Shown here: piece by piece, positions 23,284-29,698 of the stretch
Numbering within the stretch: position 1 is the first letter of the stretch
Layout of the letters: every line of letters starts with the position of its first letter
Source of the DNA: a virus
Length of the DNA: 29,698 nucleotides
Strand: one strand, 5' to 3'
Virus record (IMG/VR): IMGVR_UViG_3300037070_000401
Location: 1 to 29,698 of that record
Program-made: the position numbers and the translations under genes
Notes under the pieces: generated by a model
Databases searched by the model: none
Seen by the model: only the letters and a program-made list of their open reading frames with translations
Told to the model about the DNA's origin: nothing

Positions 23284-24336
23284 ATGGCGGACGTATTATC
23301 GGCATTGCCCGATTGGAGTACCACTGAAAGCTCTAACCTGCCAGCCGATGCTACTACTGTCGGCTCTGGTATGGCTGACAACTTTCAGCAGATACAGGCC
23401 ACGGTACGGGCTTGGCTCGCCCATAAGGGGGCGGATATCGTCGCCACGGCCACGACTGATCTCGGCGCTATACCAGGCCTGTTCCACGATATCACAGGTT
23501 CCACAGGCATAAGCTCGTTCGGAACAGTAAGCGCTGGGATATGGAAGATCATCAAGTTCGAGGGAACGCCTGTCCTTACCCACAATGCTACAAGCCTGAT
23601 CCTGCCCGGTAGCGCGAATATTACCGCAGCCGTTGGGGATATGCTCATGGCTGTCTCGGAGGGCGGGGGCAACTGGCGGGTGGTCTGGTATACAAGAGGA
23701 ACGGATATATTTCTTCCGCTATCAGGTGGAACTCTTACCGGCGGACTAATTGGAACTACCGGGACGTTCAGTGGGGCGGTTAGCGGCACTACTGGCACAT
23801 TTACAGGCGCTGTTAGTGGAACTACTGGAACTTTTACCGGGGCTGTAAGCGGGACTACAGGCACGTTTACCGGGGCGCTTAATATAAGCGGGGCCAGTGC
23901 TGGACAGATTTCCTTTCCTGCTACGCAAAATGCTTCTGCCGACGCGAATACTCTGGACGACTACGAAGAGGGAACGTGGACGCCAAGTATTGGTGGTACT
24001 GCTACATATACTACACAGCTTGGTTACTACACCAAGATTGGCAGAACAGTACATATTCAACTTACTTTACAGATCAATTCTATTGGCACCGGTAGTACTA
24101 CTGCTATTTCAGGACTTCCATTCACATCAAACGCAACGATAGGATCATCTTTGGCGTGCAGCCAATGGAGCAGCAGTGTTGGCTCCTTTGTATTGGTTGC
24201 TGGAAGCATATCAGTCAATAGCACAATTATAACAATGGCCGGTCTTACCGCCGCAGGGACATCATTTACTCCCGGTGTTCAGACGTTCTTCCAGAATTCT
24301 ACGTTAGTACGACTAATGGGAAGCTACATTATCTAA
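23284..24336 (+). CDS. Tail fibre protein
   Basis: The 350-residue protein has an N-terminal domain of about 140 residues (LPDWSTTESSNLPADATTVGSGMADNFQQIQATVRAWLAHKG ... GNWRVVW in outline) that recurs in the next gene, so it is the virion-attachment domain. Residues 157-200 hold four copies of an 11-residue repeat SGTTGTFTGAV. The C-terminus has a YEEGTWTPSIGG...YTTQLGYYTKIGRTVHIQ module, often found at the tips of phage fibres. AAGGAC precedes the ATG by four bases. This is probably a receptor-binding fibre, shorter than the adjacent spike; the two are alternative or co-assembled appendages. Confidence 0.78.
   Translation: MADVLSALPDWSTTESSNLPADATTVGSGMADNFQQIQATVRAWLAHKGADIVATATTDLGAIPGLFHDITGSTGISSFGTVSAGIWKIIKFEGTPVLTHNATSLILPGSANITAAVGDMLMAVSEGGGNWRVVWYTRGTDIFLPLSGGTLTGGLIGTTGTFSGAVSGTTGTFTGAVSGTTGTFTGAVSGTTGTFTGALNISGASAGQISFPATQNASADANTLDDYEEGTWTPSIGGTATYTTQLGYYTKIGRTVHIQLTLQINSIGTGSTTAISGLPFTSNATIGSSLACSQWSSSVGSFVLVAGSISVNSTIITMAGLTAAGTSFTPGVQTFFQNSTLVRLMGSYII
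23752..23883 (+). repeat. Four-copy 33-base repeat in tail fibre
   Basis: Four tandem 33-base units encoding GTTGTF(S/T)GAVS, in frame, with synonymous differences between copies. Such linear Gly/Thr repeats form rigid shafts in fibres and are prone to copy-number change. Confidence 0.85.
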
Positions 24337-26309
24337 TGGCAGACGTATCCGCAGAACTCAAAGACTGGAGCATCATACCAAGCTCCAACCAGCCAGCAGA
24401 TGCCACGACTATCGGCGCTGGAATGGCGGACAATTTCCAGCAGATACAGGCTACCGTTCGCGCTGCGTTGGCACACAAAGGCTCAGACCTCAACTCTGCA
24501 GCCACGATAGACCTTGGTGCGAATACTGGCTTCTACCACGATATCGTCGGCGCTACCGGACCGATAACGTCATTTGGGACTGTCAGTGCCGGAGTGTGGA
24601 AGATACTCCAGTTCGACTCGACGCCTACGATCACTCATAACGCGACCTCCATGATATTGCCCGGAGGGGCGAGTATCACGATGACAGCAGGAACTCACCT
24701 GATGGCTATGTCATTGGGTGGCGGTAATTGGATTGTTCCGTGGTGTTCTAATGCACCAGTACGCGGCATTGTCAGCGTCAAGGACTATGGTGCAATAGGA
24801 AATGGCGTTGCTGATGATACTGCAGCTATACAGGCTGCGTTAAATTCAGGCCGCAGAATTTATGCTCCAGAAGGAACATATCTTACTGGATCGATTACGT
24901 TGCCAAGCAACACATGGTTATATGGAGCTGGAACAGAGTTGACAATTTTTAAGGCCAAGAATTCAATTGGCGCTCCTGTTTTCATCAACTCCGACACAAG
25001 CGGTGGCAACAGCAATATCACTTTGCTGGATTTTCGCATCAATGGTAATTCAGCAGGAAACGCAGCAGGAAGCCACGATGGAATAAGACTTCATAAATCC
25101 GACAACAATCTAATAGAGCGCGTACACATTGATGATTTCATAGACTGGTCGTTTGGGATGTACGAAGGCAATGGCTTTACCCTGCGAGATTGCCTCGCTA
25201 CCGGAATGATTGGGATCAATAATCCTGCTGGAGTACGTGCTGGGTATTTGTTCGGTACAACTTCAACGCTCCGTTACGCGAACGATGTCACAGTGGAAAA
25301 TTGTGAAGCGTCAGACGTTACTGATCCATACGTTGACGGATTTATATTTGAACAGGGTGATAGCGTGACCGTGAGTAATTGCAGGGCAATCGGTATACCT
25401 TATTCTGGGTTCAAGCTTAATGCAATGCACAATGTGGAATTCCTTTGCAATCGCGCCAAGGAATGCCTGCTTGGATTTCAGCAATTAAGCTACTGCAACA
25501 ACGTGCAATACATCGGGAATCGTGCAGTGGAAAATTCCAGCGCAGGATTTCATATCGGTAATGGAGATACGGCAAATATATCAAAAGGTGTGATGCTTCA
25601 CAGCAACTTCGCTATTGATAATGGGCAAAATGCCTATTCTGCTCTATACGGTGCTTCAGGAGTTAGATATGGAATCGCTTTTGAGGGAACTGTGGCTGCT
25701 ACGGTAGACCGTGTTTCTGTTAAAGACAATGTATGTATAGACAACGGTGGAGGCACACAAGGCAGAGGAATATCATTTGGTGGTGACGGTACGTTTAGCA
25801 ACGTGTTCATGGATGGAAATGTTTGCAGGGGGAACACCGCAGACTTCGTTGGTGCAGCGTCTTTGCAATTGTCCACATTTACCTATGGACAACACATAGG
25901 TCTTGATGTTGGGTCTCAACAGTTAGCAGGAGGCCAAAGCAGACATCCTTACAGATTTTATCTAACTGATGCTGCGGCTGGGTCGGGTGGATTACAACTG
26001 AATGATGGAATTACAGACACCACCCCGCGAGGCTTTATCATGCCTAGAGTGGGGTATCTACTCGGTATCTATGTGAAGTCAAATGCAGCGGTTACAGCAG
26101 GATCAATAACTTTCTTTCCTAGAATAAACAATTCTAATTTTGGTAGTGGATTATCAATAACTTCTGGAACATTCAATTTGACAGAAGAAACATTCCAGGC
26201 GAATCAATTTGCTGCTGGAGACATCCTGACCTGTATCTATACATCCACAGCCGGGTTGCTGCCTGCAGGCACTAATGATTTCGACGTAACAATACTGGTG
26301 GTATTCTAA
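24336..26309 (+). CDS. Tailspike with pectate-lyase-superfamily beta-helix
   Basis: The 657-residue protein has an N-terminal attachment domain (about 1-140) homologous to that of the preceding fibre. A linker leads to the beta-helix entrance motif VSVKDYGAIGNGVADDTAAIQAALNSG (about 147-172), then IYAPEGTYL, the signature of the pectate lyase 3/tailspike family. Rungs of a right-handed beta-helix follow (for example NSNITLLDFRINGNS, NDVTVENCEASDV, DSVTVSNCRAIG) up to about residue 510, and the end (about 525-657) is a separate beta-domain. Such spikes usually depolymerise host capsule or LPS. Catalytic acidic residues cannot be assigned with confidence. The ATG overlaps the fibre stop by one base. 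Confidence 0.82.
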   Translation: MADVSAELKDWSIIPSSNQPADATTIGAGMADNFQQIQATVRAALAHKGSDLNSAATIDLGANTGFYHDIVGATGPITSFGTVSAGVWKILQFDSTPTITHNATSMILPGGASITMTAGTHLMAMSLGGGNWIVPWCSNAPVRGIVSVKDYGAIGNGVADDTAAIQAALNSGRRIYAPEGTYLTGSITLPSNTWLYGAGTELTIFKAKNSIGAPVFINSDTSGGNSNITLLDFRINGNSAGNAAGSHDGIRLHKSDNNLIERVHIDDFIDWSFGMYEGNGFTLRDCLATGMIGINNPAGVRAGYLFGTTSTLRYANDVTVENCEASDVTDPYVDGFIFEQGDSVTVSNCRAIGIPYSGFKLNAMHNVEFLCNRAKECLLGFQQLSYCNNVQYIGNRAVENSSAGFHIGNGDTANISKGVMLHSNFAIDNGQNAYSALYGASGVRYGIAFEGTVAATVDRVSVKDNVCIDNGGGTQGRGISFGGDGTFSNVFMDGNVCRGNTADFVGAASLQLSTFTYGQHIGLDVGSQQLAGGQSRHPYRFYLTDAAAGSGGLQLNDGITDTTPRGFIMPRVGYLLGIYVKSNAAVTAGSITFFPRINNSNFGSGLSITSGTFNLTEETFQANQFAAGDILTCIYTSTAGLLPAGTNDFDVTILVVF

Positions 26310-26593
26310 TGGCCGAACAACATAACCGCCGCAAGAACCATCTGTTCGGGATGACCTTCGACATCTCGGTCAAGTGGCTGGTGCTCATCGTCTTCGGAGG
26401 CCTGGTCCAGTTCGGCGTGTTCCTGAACCAGTTTCACGGACTGAGCGAAAGCGTAGAGCAGATGAGAGTTGATATGCGTGTGGGTTCTGTGACTGTCCAG
26501 ACACTGACCATCAAAGATGCGACTCAGGATGCAGACATTGCAGAGATCAAGCGCAGGCTCAATGGACATGATAGACGAGCTAGGGGAAATTGA
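26309..26593 (+). CDS. Small membrane protein of lysis region
   Basis: The 94-residue protein has a basic N-terminus, one membrane segment (about 21-42, VKWLVLIVFGGLVQFGVFL), then a charged, coiled-coil C-terminal tail rich in heptad positions (ESVEQMRVDMRVG...DADIAEIKRRL). The layout, N-terminal anchor plus helical tail, is found among small lysis and spanin-like proteins, but no named family is clear. It directly follows the tailspike, with a one-base overlap, and begins a run of small membrane proteins. Role as holin, i-spanin or unrelated protein is undecided. Confidence 0.5.
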   Translation: MAEQHNRRKNHLFGMTFDISVKWLVLIVFGGLVQFGVFLNQFHGLSESVEQMRVDMRVGSVTVQTLTIKDATQDADIAEIKRRLNGHDRRARGN

Positions 26594-26594
26594 A

Positions 26595-26783
26595 ATGGAC
26601 TGGAATTCCATCGTAATAGCGTCAATTCTGACCATACCGCCGACGCTTATGGGTCTGGCAACGCTCATCCAAGGTATACGCACGCACAAGACATTCAACT
26701 CAAAGATGGATGCGATGCTTGAGCTGACCGAGAAAGCCGCTTTTGCTGCAGGACAAAAGGCTGGGAAAGAAGCCGCGAAATGA
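26595..26783 (+). CDS. Small membrane protein, holin-like
   Basis: 62 residues from ATG 26595, which begins right after the preceding stop and has AGGGGAAATTG upstream. The frame is open further upstream, but the earlier ATGs at 26562 and 26568 lie inside the previous gene. One membrane segment (about 5-27, SIVIASILTIPPTLMGLATLI) is followed by a charged amphipathic tail ending GQKAGKEAAK. Small size, a single membrane helix and a basic tail fit a class III-like holin or regulator, but this is inferred from position only. The stop overlaps the next ATG (ATGA). Confidence 0.5.
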   Translation: MDWNSIVIASILTIPPTLMGLATLIQGIRTHKTFNSKMDAMLELTEKAAFAAGQKAGKEAAK

Positions 26784-27130
26784 AAGAACGCCGTTCTCCA
26801 TTCGTAGCAGAGGAACAGAAGTTTTCCACACAGAGAGTCGTGACCTACGTTCTGCTCATCATATTCGCTGCCGTGACGGCTTATGTCTTTTACGGAGATG
26901 ATCAGGCCGAGCGGTCAACTGTGCTTCAGACCGTCATAAACTTCACGATGCTCGCTATCGGATTCTGGCTGGGTTCCAGCAAAGGCTCTGCCGATAAGGA
27001 GGCGCAGCTTAACCAGATCCGCAAGGCCGAGACTCCACAGGCTACGGATACCGACACGGTTGGGGCCGCTAAAGAGACAGTTGTTGCAGCCAAGGCGACT
27101 GTGGCTGTGGCGGAGGAGCAAGGGAAGTGA
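26780..27130 (+). CDS. Two-span membrane protein, holin candidate
   Basis: The 116-residue protein has two membrane segments (about 18-38, VVTYVLLIIFAAVTAYVFYG, and 48-66, VLQTVINFTMLAIGFWLGSS) joined by a short charged loop, and a C-terminal disordered tail rich in Ala, Thr and Val. This topology is like that of class II holins, which make membrane lesions and time lysis. It lies just upstream of the endolysin, as holins usually do. It overlaps both neighbours by four bases. One of several holin candidates here. Confidence 0.55.
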   Translation: MKERRSPFVAEEQKFSTQRVVTYVLLIIFAAVTAYVFYGDDQAERSTVLQTVINFTMLAIGFWLGSSKGSADKEAQLNQIRKAETPQATDTDTVGAAKETVVAAKATVAVAEEQGK

Positions 27131-27381
27131 CCAAAACAGAAATTGTCGTGCTAGTTCTGATAGGGCTGCTTTCCAGTGTTGCCTATGGGCAGGACAAGGA
27201 CAAGAGATGTAAGGCAATGGCTGATTGGGCCGTGGAACTGTTCAATGAACACAGGGCTGGAGTAATCATCAACGTCATGCCTCAGGATGAGGAGTTTCTA
27301 AAGCTGGTGAAGGAATACAAAGGCACGGCTGACGAATTGCGCAAGGAGGTTATCAGCGGGTGTTCAGGTACTAGGGTATGA
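27127..27381 (+). CDS. Exported small protein with signal peptide
   Basis: Starts at GTG 27127 overlapping the previous stop (GTGA). The 84-residue product has a typical signal peptide: short basic N-terminus, hydrophobic core (IVVLVLIGLLSSV), and cleavage expected after AYG at about residue 21. The mature part is about 63 residues with two Cys (about residues 28 and 80) that could form a disulfide in the periplasm. It overlaps the endolysin by four bases. No known family. Possibilities include a spanin subunit, a lysis regulator or a superinfection-exclusion protein. Confidence 0.5.
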   Translation: MTKTEIVVLVLIGLLSSVAYGQDKDKRCKAMADWAVELFNEHRAGVIINVMPQDEEFLKLVKEYKGTADELRKEVISGCSGTRV

Positions 27382-27725
27382 CGCTCTCTGAAAAGCAGCG
27401 TGTGTTCACTATGAACATAGGCAAGCTTATTGGCTGGGCCTATTCCAATGGCTTCGAGCTTACCTTTGGAGACGCCTATAGAGATCCACGGCTGGCAGCA
27501 TTGAACGCACAGGAAGGCAAGGGCATCAGGAACAGTCTGCACACTCGCCGCCTTGCCGTAGACTTCAATTTGTTCATGAACAGCAACTACATTGCACAAT
27601 CTGAGATGTATCGACCTTTGGGAGATTACTGGAAGACTCTTGATCCGCAAAACCGCTGGGGTGGTGACTTTAGACCAGTGTCGGACGGGAACCACTTTTC
27701 TATGGAAGATGGAGGCATCAAATGA
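27378..27725 (+). CDS. Endolysin, M15-family peptidase
   Basis: The 115-residue protein carries the M15 zinc-peptidase signature: SLHTRRLAVDFNLF (H55 and D62 as ligands) and a C-terminal DGNHFS with H106 as the third ligand. NRWGGDF before it contains the acidic residue commonly needed for catalysis (D97). GDAYRDPRLA is also conserved. Phage enzymes of this type (for example that of T5) cut L-alanyl-D-glutamate in peptidoglycan during lysis. There is no signal peptide or cell-wall-binding domain, so it needs a holin to reach the wall, and this fits a Gram-negative host. It sits between the exported protein and the three-span membrane protein. Confidence 0.85.
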   Translation: MTLSEKQRVFTMNIGKLIGWAYSNGFELTFGDAYRDPRLAALNAQEGKGIRNSLHTRRLAVDFNLFMNSNYIAQSEMYRPLGDYWKTLDPQNRWGGDFRPVSDGNHFSMEDGGIK

Positions 27726-27967
27726 AGTACCTACCCGCGTTACTTAGCATCATTGCTTTCCCGGTTATGGCTGCGACCGGACAGTTCACGATGGAGTCCA
27801 TGCTGCAAGCCCTGATCTACATCGTAATCGTTGGCGCTATCTTCTGGCTCATCTGGTGGTTCATCGGCTACATCGCAGTGCCTGAGCCGTTCAACAAGGT
27901 TCTGCGTGTAATCGTTGGGCTTGTGGCAATCGTTGTTCTGATTCAATTCCTTCTGAGGTACATATGA
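27722..27967 (+). CDS. Three-span membrane protein, holin candidate
   Basis: An 81-residue, very hydrophobic protein. The first segment (about 3-18) could be a cleavable signal (PVMAATG) or a membrane helix; two further helices are about 27-50 (LIYIVIVGAIFWLIWWFIGY) and 58-80 (VLRVIVGLVAIVVLIQFLL). The pattern IWWFIGYIAVPEPFNKVLRVI recurs in small phage membrane proteins next to endolysins. It could be a class I holin. It overlaps the endolysin and lipoprotein genes by four bases each (ATGA). Confidence 0.6.
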   Translation: MKYLPALLSIIAFPVMAATGQFTMESMLQALIYIVIVGAIFWLIWWFIGYIAVPEPFNKVLRVIVGLVAIVVLIQFLLRYI

Positions 27968-28296
27968 TCCGCAAATACAGTCTATACATTGCCCTGCTGC
28001 TTATTGCAGGCTGTGCCCAACTCGGGTTGCAGCTTCCGCAAACGTTCGACCAGAAACTTGCCTATGCTTACGGGACTCATACTGCTGTCCAAAAGGCTGC
28101 TGCTGCATCTCTTAATGCGAAGGAAATCACCAGCGACGAGGCGAAGCAAGTCCTGAAACTGTCCGATGAGTCCAGAATGCTGCTGGATGCGGCTGCGGCA
28201 GCGTCTGCCGGTGGAGATATTTCCAGCGCAGACGGAAAACTGCTTCTGGCCACAAGCATCCTGACGCAGTTGCAGTCATATCTGAGGAGTAAATAA
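27964..28296 (+). CDS. Small lipoprotein
   Basis: The 110-residue protein has a lipoprotein signal: basic residues (RK), a hydrophobic core and a lipobox IAGC (Cys17), so the mature protein would be lipid-anchored. The rest is helical with many Ala, resembling periplasmic coiled-coil proteins. Lysis cassettes often encode an outer-membrane lipoprotein spanin, and this could be one, although o-spanins are usually shorter and more Pro-rich. GAGG at 27954-27957, six bases before the ATG, is a ribosome binding site. The next gene follows directly. Confidence 0.65.
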   Translation: MIRKYSLYIALLLIAGCAQLGLQLPQTFDQKLAYAYGTHTAVQKAAAASLNAKEITSDEAKQVLKLSDESRMLLDAAAAASAGGDISSADGKLLLATSILTQLQSYLRSK

Positions 28297-28494
28297 ATGC
28301 ATATCAGCGCAGCCATAGAACTGGTTCTATCACTACTTTCACAGATGCAACGCGTCTCCGGCATGATTGCCAAGGCCATTGCGGAGAAACGCGATATTTC
28401 CACGGATGAGTGGGCTGAAATCAAGGCCGCAGACGATGCCGCAAGGGCTGACCTTGCAGCCGCTATCAAGAAGGCTGAAGACGAAGGAAGGTGA
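28297..28494 (+). CDS. Small helical hypothetical protein
   Basis: 65 residues, starting right after the lipoprotein stop with AGGAG at 28285-28289. The sequence is amphipathic and helical throughout, with Ala, Lys and Glu in the second half (ADLAAAIKKAEDEG), and no clear membrane segment beyond a weakly hydrophobic start. Its GGAAGG end doubles as ribosome binding site for the next gene. It ends with two TGA codons in tandem. Function unknown; possibly a lysis accessory protein. Confidence 0.5.
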   Translation: MHISAAIELVLSLLSQMQRVSGMIAKAIAEKRDISTDEWAEIKAADDAARADLAAAIKKAEDEGR

Positions 28495-28497
28495 TGA

Positions 28498-28734
28498 CTG
28501 GTCCTTGTAGACGAAGGATACATTTCGTTCAGTGGAGGTCGGATCTCCCTCATGGTGGCTGACACGGACGAAGAACTGCACGAGATGGCGGCAAAACTCG
28601 GGCTACAGAAGGCAATCTTCAGCGTAGGACGCTCCCACGTTTATTATGTTGATAGCGAGGCCAGGGACAAGGCCATGATGCTCGGGGCGAAGCTGGTAGA
28701 CCGCAGGGTTATCCTTGAGAAATTGAGAACATGA
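28498..28734 (+). CDS. DUF4031 family protein, probable CTG start
   Basis: The 78-residue product fits the DUF4031 pattern, including its start: xVLVDEGYIS..GGRISLMVADTDEELHEMAAKLGL, SHVYYV and GAKLVDRR. Homology begins at CTG 28498, five residues before the conserved LVDE, while the first ATG, at 28552, would delete this conserved strand. The CTG has a good ribosome binding site (GGAAGG, six bases upstream) and is preceded in frame by two TGA stops, so a longer start is impossible. Hence non-canonical CTG initiation is likely. Family function is unknown; members are common in phages and bacteria. The next gene begins immediately after the stop. Confidence 0.65.
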   Translation: MVLVDEGYISFSGGRISLMVADTDEELHEMAAKLGLQKAIFSVGRSHVYYVDSEARDKAMMLGAKLVDRRVILEKLRT

Positions 28735-29698
28735 ATGGCAACAACCGCGCAGCTTCTAGCGGCGATGGAAAAGCGCCTGACCGCGCTGGTCAACTCGCGG
28801 CAGTGCCCACTCAACGCTTCCAGACGGTCCTACCTGCCAGTTATCCCCGGAGAGGCTGGCTACGGGATGCACACGCCTGCCGGACGGCATGGCAAGGTGC
28901 TGAAGGTCACTACTCTTAATGCAACAGGCAGCGGCTCGCTCAAGGCTGCTGTGGAGGCTGATGAGCCGAGAGTGATTGTGTTCGAGGTGTCCGGCAACAT
29001 CAACCTCGCGGGTGGCGACATTACTGTCCGCGAGCCATTCCTGACCATTGCCGGGCAGACCGCGCCACCGCCAGGCATCTCGATCATCAACGGTAGCTTC
29101 CGGGTAGCGACGCATGATGTATTGGTACAGCACATTCGCACCAGAGGCGGCTTATACCCGGAACGCAACTCGCCCGCAGCAATCGACAACTACCGTGGTA
29201 CGGCTTACAACATCGTCATGGATCATGTCTCGACCGCATGGTCCACTGACGATCTGGTGCAGACCTGGTGGGGGGCACACGATGTTACATGGACTAGCGT
29301 GCTTGCTACTGGTGAGTTGAATAACCCGGACGTATACTTTGACGCAACCGGGAAGTGCATGATTACGGATAGCATGGATTACAACATCCTCATGCAGAAG
29401 AGCGCCCTGCTCACCGCATACCAGAGGATGCCGCTGGCCAAGGCTAACCCATTCGTGTTTGTGAATAACGTGGTCTATAACTGGGGTGGGGTGGGGACGT
29501 ATTTGATGCGCGAGGGCGCCACTTCTGCTGGCGAGTTTGTCTTTGTTGGAAACCATTATCGTAAGGGTCCGCTCAATGCTCAAGCGTGGTCACCGAAGCC
29601 TATCCTGCTCCGTGACTTCTGGGTGCCTGCAACACATATCTATCTTGACAGGAACTACGCGCCTGACTGGACAGTCAACAAGCAATGGGATCTGGTGT
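28735..29698 (+). CDS. Pectate-lyase-like (PL1-type) beta-helix protein, 3' end outside window
   Basis: The frame starts at ATG 28735, directly after the DUF4031 stop, and stays open to the end of the window, giving 321 codons so far. After about 40 residues it shows the pectate lyase pattern: PGEAGYGMHTPAGRHGKVLKV, SGSLKAAVEADEPRVIVFEVSG, LTIAGQTAPPPGISI, THDVLVQHIRTR, NIVMDHVSTAWSTDDL. This is similar to PL1-like pectate lyases, which bind Ca2+ and cleave acidic polysaccharides, and fits a right-handed beta-helix. It would act as a depolymerase, either on the virion or released at lysis. No signal peptide is obvious at its start. Substrate and virion attachment cannot be judged from this part. 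Confidence 0.75.
   Translation, partial: MATTAQLLAAMEKRLTALVNSRQCPLNASRRSYLPVIPGEAGYGMHTPAGRHGKVLKVTTLNATGSGSLKAAVEADEPRVIVFEVSGNINLAGGDITVREPFLTIAGQTAPPPGISIINGSFRVATHDVLVQHIRTRGGLYPERNSPAAIDNYRGTAYNIVMDHVSTAWSTDDLVQTWWGAHDVTWTSVLATGELNNPDVYFDATGKCMITDSMDYNILMQKSALLTAYQRMPLAKANPFVFVNNVVYNWGGVGTYLMREGATSAGEFVFVGNHYRKGPLNAQAWSPKPILLRDFWVPATHIYLDRNYAPDWTVNKQWDLV

Noticed and set aside
28731-28919. ORF starting at ATG 28731
   Set aside because: Overlaps the pectate-lyase frame that starts at 28735 and has no similarity to any family; it is a frame shadow.

Overview
The window is part of the late (virion and lysis) region of a tailed double-stranded DNA bacteriophage. About 46 genes are all on the + strand, packed end to end with short overlaps. 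I see no tRNA, integrase, CRISPR array, insertion sequence or host gene. The capsid is of the SU10/DUF5309 type. A P22-like portal, a head-tail adaptor, a nozzle-like tail protein and a block of probable ejection proteins, with no tape-measure gene, point to a short-tailed (podovirus-like) phage. A lipoprotein and a single-domain M15 endolysin fit a Gram-negative host, but no sequence identifies that host.

Layout. Positions 1-893 hold the end of the portal gene. Positions 893-7452 carry surface or appendage genes: a collagen-like protein, a beta-helix protein, a nine-copy repeat protein, and two MptE/Maf-like (DUF115) proteins. Each DUF115 gene directly follows and overlaps one of the repetitive Ser/Thr-rich genes. 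Positions 7449-9694 are the capsid block (small conserved protein, scaffold, major capsid), closed by a hairpin terminator. Positions 9728-10390 are three small genes. Positions 10365-16450 are an eight-gene sugar and methyl-transfer cassette (TPR glycosyltransferase, two GT-A-like transferases, DegT aminotransferase, three methyltransferases and a KpsS-like protein) placed between the major capsid and the adaptor. Positions 16389-22988 encode the adaptor, nozzle, small structural proteins and ejection proteins. Positions 22989-23283 are the only sizeable intergenic gap; it contains an array of inverted repeats. Positions 23284-26309 encode two tail fibre/spike proteins that share an N-terminal domain. 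Positions 26309-28494 form the lysis region with several small membrane proteins and an M15 endolysin. Positions 28498-29698 hold a DUF4031 protein that appears to start at CTG, and a pectate-lyase-like protein cut by the window end.

Most noteworthy. The two pairings of a repetitive surface protein with a DUF115 protein, plus the cassette between capsid and adaptor, suggest that this phage glycosylates its own virion proteins. This is inference from gene content and order. Other items worth checking are the inverted-repeat array upstream of the fibres, a 37-codon coding-like extension beyond the stop of the last ejection gene, an internal in-frame start with a strong ribosome binding site in the membrane-protein gene, and the CTG start of the DUF4031 gene.
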